Notes under the pieces: model-generated | Told to the model about the DNA's origin: nothing | The model's input: the letters and a program-made list of their open reading frames with translations, nothing else | The model's database searches: none | Part shown: in pieces, positions 61,982 to 64,000 of the stretch | Layout of the letters: every line of letters starts with the position of its first letter | Position numbering within the stretch: position 1 is the first letter of the stretch | Source: Xenorhabdus doucetiae | GTDB lineage: Bacteria; Pseudomonadota; Gammaproteobacteria; Enterobacterales; Enterobacteriaceae | NCBI RefSeq assembly: GCF_000968195.1 | Contig: NZ_FO704550.1 | Span: 3,286,001-3,350,000, forward strand | Reading direction: 5' to 3' | DNA: 64,000 bases | Program-made: the position numbers and the translations under genes

Positions 61982-64000
61982 ATGAAAGAATCTCCAGCAA
62001 AGGATATCGATAGCCATACTCCCATGATGCAGCAGTATCTGCGCCTGAAAGCACAGCACCCGGATATTCTGCTGCTTTACCGGATGGGGGATTTTTACGA
62101 GTTGTTCTATGACGATGCCAAAAAGGCGGCGAAGTTACTGGATATCTCCCTCACCAAACGTGGGCAATCGGCAGGTCAGCCTATCCCTATGGCGGGCGTT
62201 CCTTATCACGCGATTGAAAACTATCTGGCAAAACTGGTACAACTCGGTGAATCCGCGGCAATCTGTGAACAAGTTGGTGATCCTGCCACCAGTAAAGGCC
62301 CGGTTGAACGCAAAGTTGTCCGTATTGTCACCCCCGGTACGGTCACTGATGAAGCCTTGCTACAGGAGCGTCAGGATAATTTGCTGGCGGCTATCTGGCA
62401 TGATAGCCAGGGTTTTGGTTACGCGACGCTGGATATCACTTCTGGCCGTTTCCGGGTTGCCGAGATGCCCGACGAAGAGACTATTGCCGCAGAACTGCAA
62501 CGCACTCGTCCCGCGGAATTGCTCTATCCTGAAACCTTTGGGCCGATGGCGCTGATTGAACGTTGTCATGGCCTGCGCAGACGCTCCATGTGGGAGTTTG
62601 AGCTGGATACAGCAAGACAGCAACTGAATTTGCAATTTGGCACCCGTGACTTGATTGGCTTCGGCGTGGAAAAGGCGACGCTCGCCCTGCGTGCAGCCGG
62701 CTGTTTGCTGCAATATGTCAAAGATACTCAGCGCACTGCCCTGCCCCATATCCGCAGCCTGACGATGGAGCGTCAGCAGGAAACAGTCATTATGGATGCC
62801 GCCACCCGCCGTAATCTGGAGCTGACGCAAAATTTATCCGGTGGCACTGAGAATACGCTGGCTTCAGTCCTCGATCAATGTGTGACGCCAATGGGCAGCC
62901 GCATGCTGAAACGCTGGCTGCATACGCCAATCCGCAATAAAGCGGTGCTGGAAAATCGTCATCAAGCCATTTCCGCATTACAGGAAATCGGCTATGAATT
63001 GCAGCCGTTTTTGCGGCAGGTCGGTGACTTAGAGCGTGTACTCGCCCGTCTTGCGCTTCGCTCTGCCCGTCCCCGTGATTTGGCCAGAATGCGCCATGCT
63101 TTCCAGCAATTGCCCGATATTCATCAGATCCTGATATCCTCCGAGTTCCCCTATATTCAGGCACTACAGCAGCGTGTGGGGAATTTTGATGAATTGCAGA
63201 CCTTACTGGAGAGAGCCATTGTCGAAACACCGCCTGTTCTGGTGCGTGACGGCGGCGTGATTGCCACGGGTTATAATGCGGAGCTGGATGAGTGGCGGGC
63301 ACTGGCCGATGGTGCCAGTGATTATCTGGATAAACTGGAGATACGCGAACGCGAAAAACTCGGTATTGATACCCTGAAAGTGGGCTTTAATGCGGTACAT
63401 GGTTACTATATCCAAGTGAGTCGTGGACAGAGCCATTTAGTCCCTATCCATTATGTTCGTCGTCAAACGCTGAAAAATGCCGAACGCTATATCATTCCTG
63501 AATTAAAGGAATATGAAGACAAGGTACTCACCTCCAAAGGCAAAGCACTTGCCATCGAAAAAGCGCTGTACGAAGAGTTATTCGATCTGTTGCTGCCTCA
63601 TCTGGCCGATTTGCAAACCAGTGCCGAAGCGTTGTCAGAGCTGGATGTCCTGGCAAACCTCGCCGAACGTGCTGAAACGCTGAATTACACCTGCCCGACC
63701 CTGACGGATAAAGTCGGTATCCAGATCACCGGTGGCCGGCATCCGGTTGTCGAGCAAGTATTAAGCGAACCGTTTATTTCTAACCCATTGACGCTTTCTT
63801 CACAACGCCGCTTGCTGATTATTACCGGCCCGAATATGGGAGGAAAAAGTACCTATATGCGTCAAACAGCGTTGATTACGCTGATGGCCTATATCGGCAG
63901 TTTTGTTCCGGCCGAAAAAGCGGTTATTGGCCCTGTCGATCGCATCTTTACCCGTGTCGGGGCCTCTGATGATCTGGCCTCCGGGCGCTCTACCTTTATG
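61982..64000 (+). CDS. mutS: DNA mismatch repair protein MutS (partial, cut by window edge)
   Basis: Recognises mismatches and starts repair with MutL. 673 codons are present without a stop. The N-terminal mismatch-binding GDFYELFYDDAKKA contains the Phe-x-Glu motif (F-Y-E); connector, lever and clamp regions follow, and the Walker A ITGPNMGGKSTYMRQ is near residue 613. The sequence ends in DDLASGRSTFM, so about 180 residues are missing. ATG 61982 gives MKESPAKDIDSHTPMM; a TTG at 61967 with AGGA upstream could add five residues. Confidence 0.97.
   Translation, partial: MKESPAKDIDSHTPMMQQYLRLKAQHPDILLLYRMGDFYELFYDDAKKAAKLLDISLTKRGQSAGQPIPMAGVPYHAIENYLAKLVQLGESAAICEQVGDPATSKGPVERKVVRIVTPGTVTDEALLQERQDNLLAAIWHDSQGFGYATLDITSGRFRVAEMPDEETIAAELQRTRPAELLYPETFGPMALIERCHGLRRRSMWEFELDTARQQLNLQFGTRDLIGFGVEKATLALRAAGCLLQYVKDTQRTALPHIRSLTMERQQETVIMDAATRRNLELTQNLSGGTENTLASVLDQCVTPMGSRMLKRWLHTPIRNKAVLENRHQAISALQEIGYELQPFLRQVGDLERVLARLALRSARPRDLARMRHAFQQLPDIHQILISSEFPYIQALQQRVGNFDELQTLLERAIVETPPVLVRDGGVIATGYNAELDEWRALADGASDYLDKLEIREREKLGIDTLKVGFNAVHGYYIQVSRGQSHLVPIHYVRRQTLKNAERYIIPELKEYEDKVLTSKGKALAIEKALYEELFDLLLPHLADLQTSAEALSELDVLANLAERAETLNYTCPTLTDKVGIQITGGRHPVVEQVLSEPFISNPLTLSSQRRLLIITGPNMGGKSTYMRQTALITLMAYIGSFVPAEKAVIGPVDRIFTRVGASDDLASGRSTFM

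Noticed and set aside
1..64000. CRISPR array, rRNA or tRNA genes
   Set aside because: No regularly spaced repeats and no cloverleaf-like or rRNA sequence noticed on either strand.

Overview
The window is a piece of an enterobacterial chromosome, most likely Xenorhabdus or a close Morganellaceae relative. This is inferred from E. coli-like gene blocks whose proteins are clearly diverged from E. coli, an EntD/NgrA-type phosphopantetheinyl transferase, AT-rich intergenic DNA with insertion sequences and short palindromic repeats, and joins between blocks that lie far apart in E. coli. No rRNA or tRNA gene was seen.

Layout. (1) 1-1220: foreign DNA with a phage-type C4-like structured RNA and an Nlp/Ner regulator, ending at a truncated speE. 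(2) 1223-16629: the conserved yacC, hpt, can, yadGH, panCB-folK-pcnB, gluQ, dksA, sfsA, hrpB, mrcB block; panD and thpR are not in it. (3) 16630-21800: accessory island where E. coli has fhuACDB. It holds three tandem paralogues of an unrecognised protein family (the first frameshifted and split by an IS30-family element) and an SDR gene between two copies of the hemL 3' end. (4) 21810-26989: hemL, erpA, btuF, mtnN, dgt. (5) 26979-37008: barA, rlmD, relA, mazG, pyrG, eno, which is a different E. coli region joined tail-to-tail to dgt. (6) 37058-38687: an AbiE toxin-antitoxin pair between perfect 30-bp copies of the eno terminator. (7) 38972-45295: DASS transporter, aldehyde dehydrogenase, DctA, TSUP permease and a lipoprotein. 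(8) 45298-50665: sprT, metK, speA, speB. (9) 50851-56087: HigBA, phosphopantetheinyl transferase, galETK. (10) 56599-61819: an IS630 element that has truncated a phosphoethanolamine-transferase-like gene, a second methionine aminopeptidase, and two Fic-domain genes; the second Fic gene and a convergent small ORF lie between 125-bp direct repeats. (11) mutS runs off the right edge.

How genes connect. speA and speB convert arginine to putrescine through agmatine, but the spermidine synthase gene here is broken. panB/panC serve pantothenate and so CoA, the donor for the phosphopantetheinyl transferase. relA and dksA both serve the stringent response, and barA is the sensor of the BarA/UvrY system. 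Four small cassettes (SDR at hemL, AbiE at eno, HigBA, Fic before mutS) sit at gene ends or gaps; three are flanked by duplications of host or adjacent sequence.

The best candidate for something undescribed is the three-paralogue family at 16903-20568. Next are the Fic/small-ORF cassette with long direct repeats and the AbiE islet at the eno terminator. Translation oddities also stand out: an AUU start for pcnB, and an mrcB whose acidic N-terminal coding tract is still present but has no usable start.
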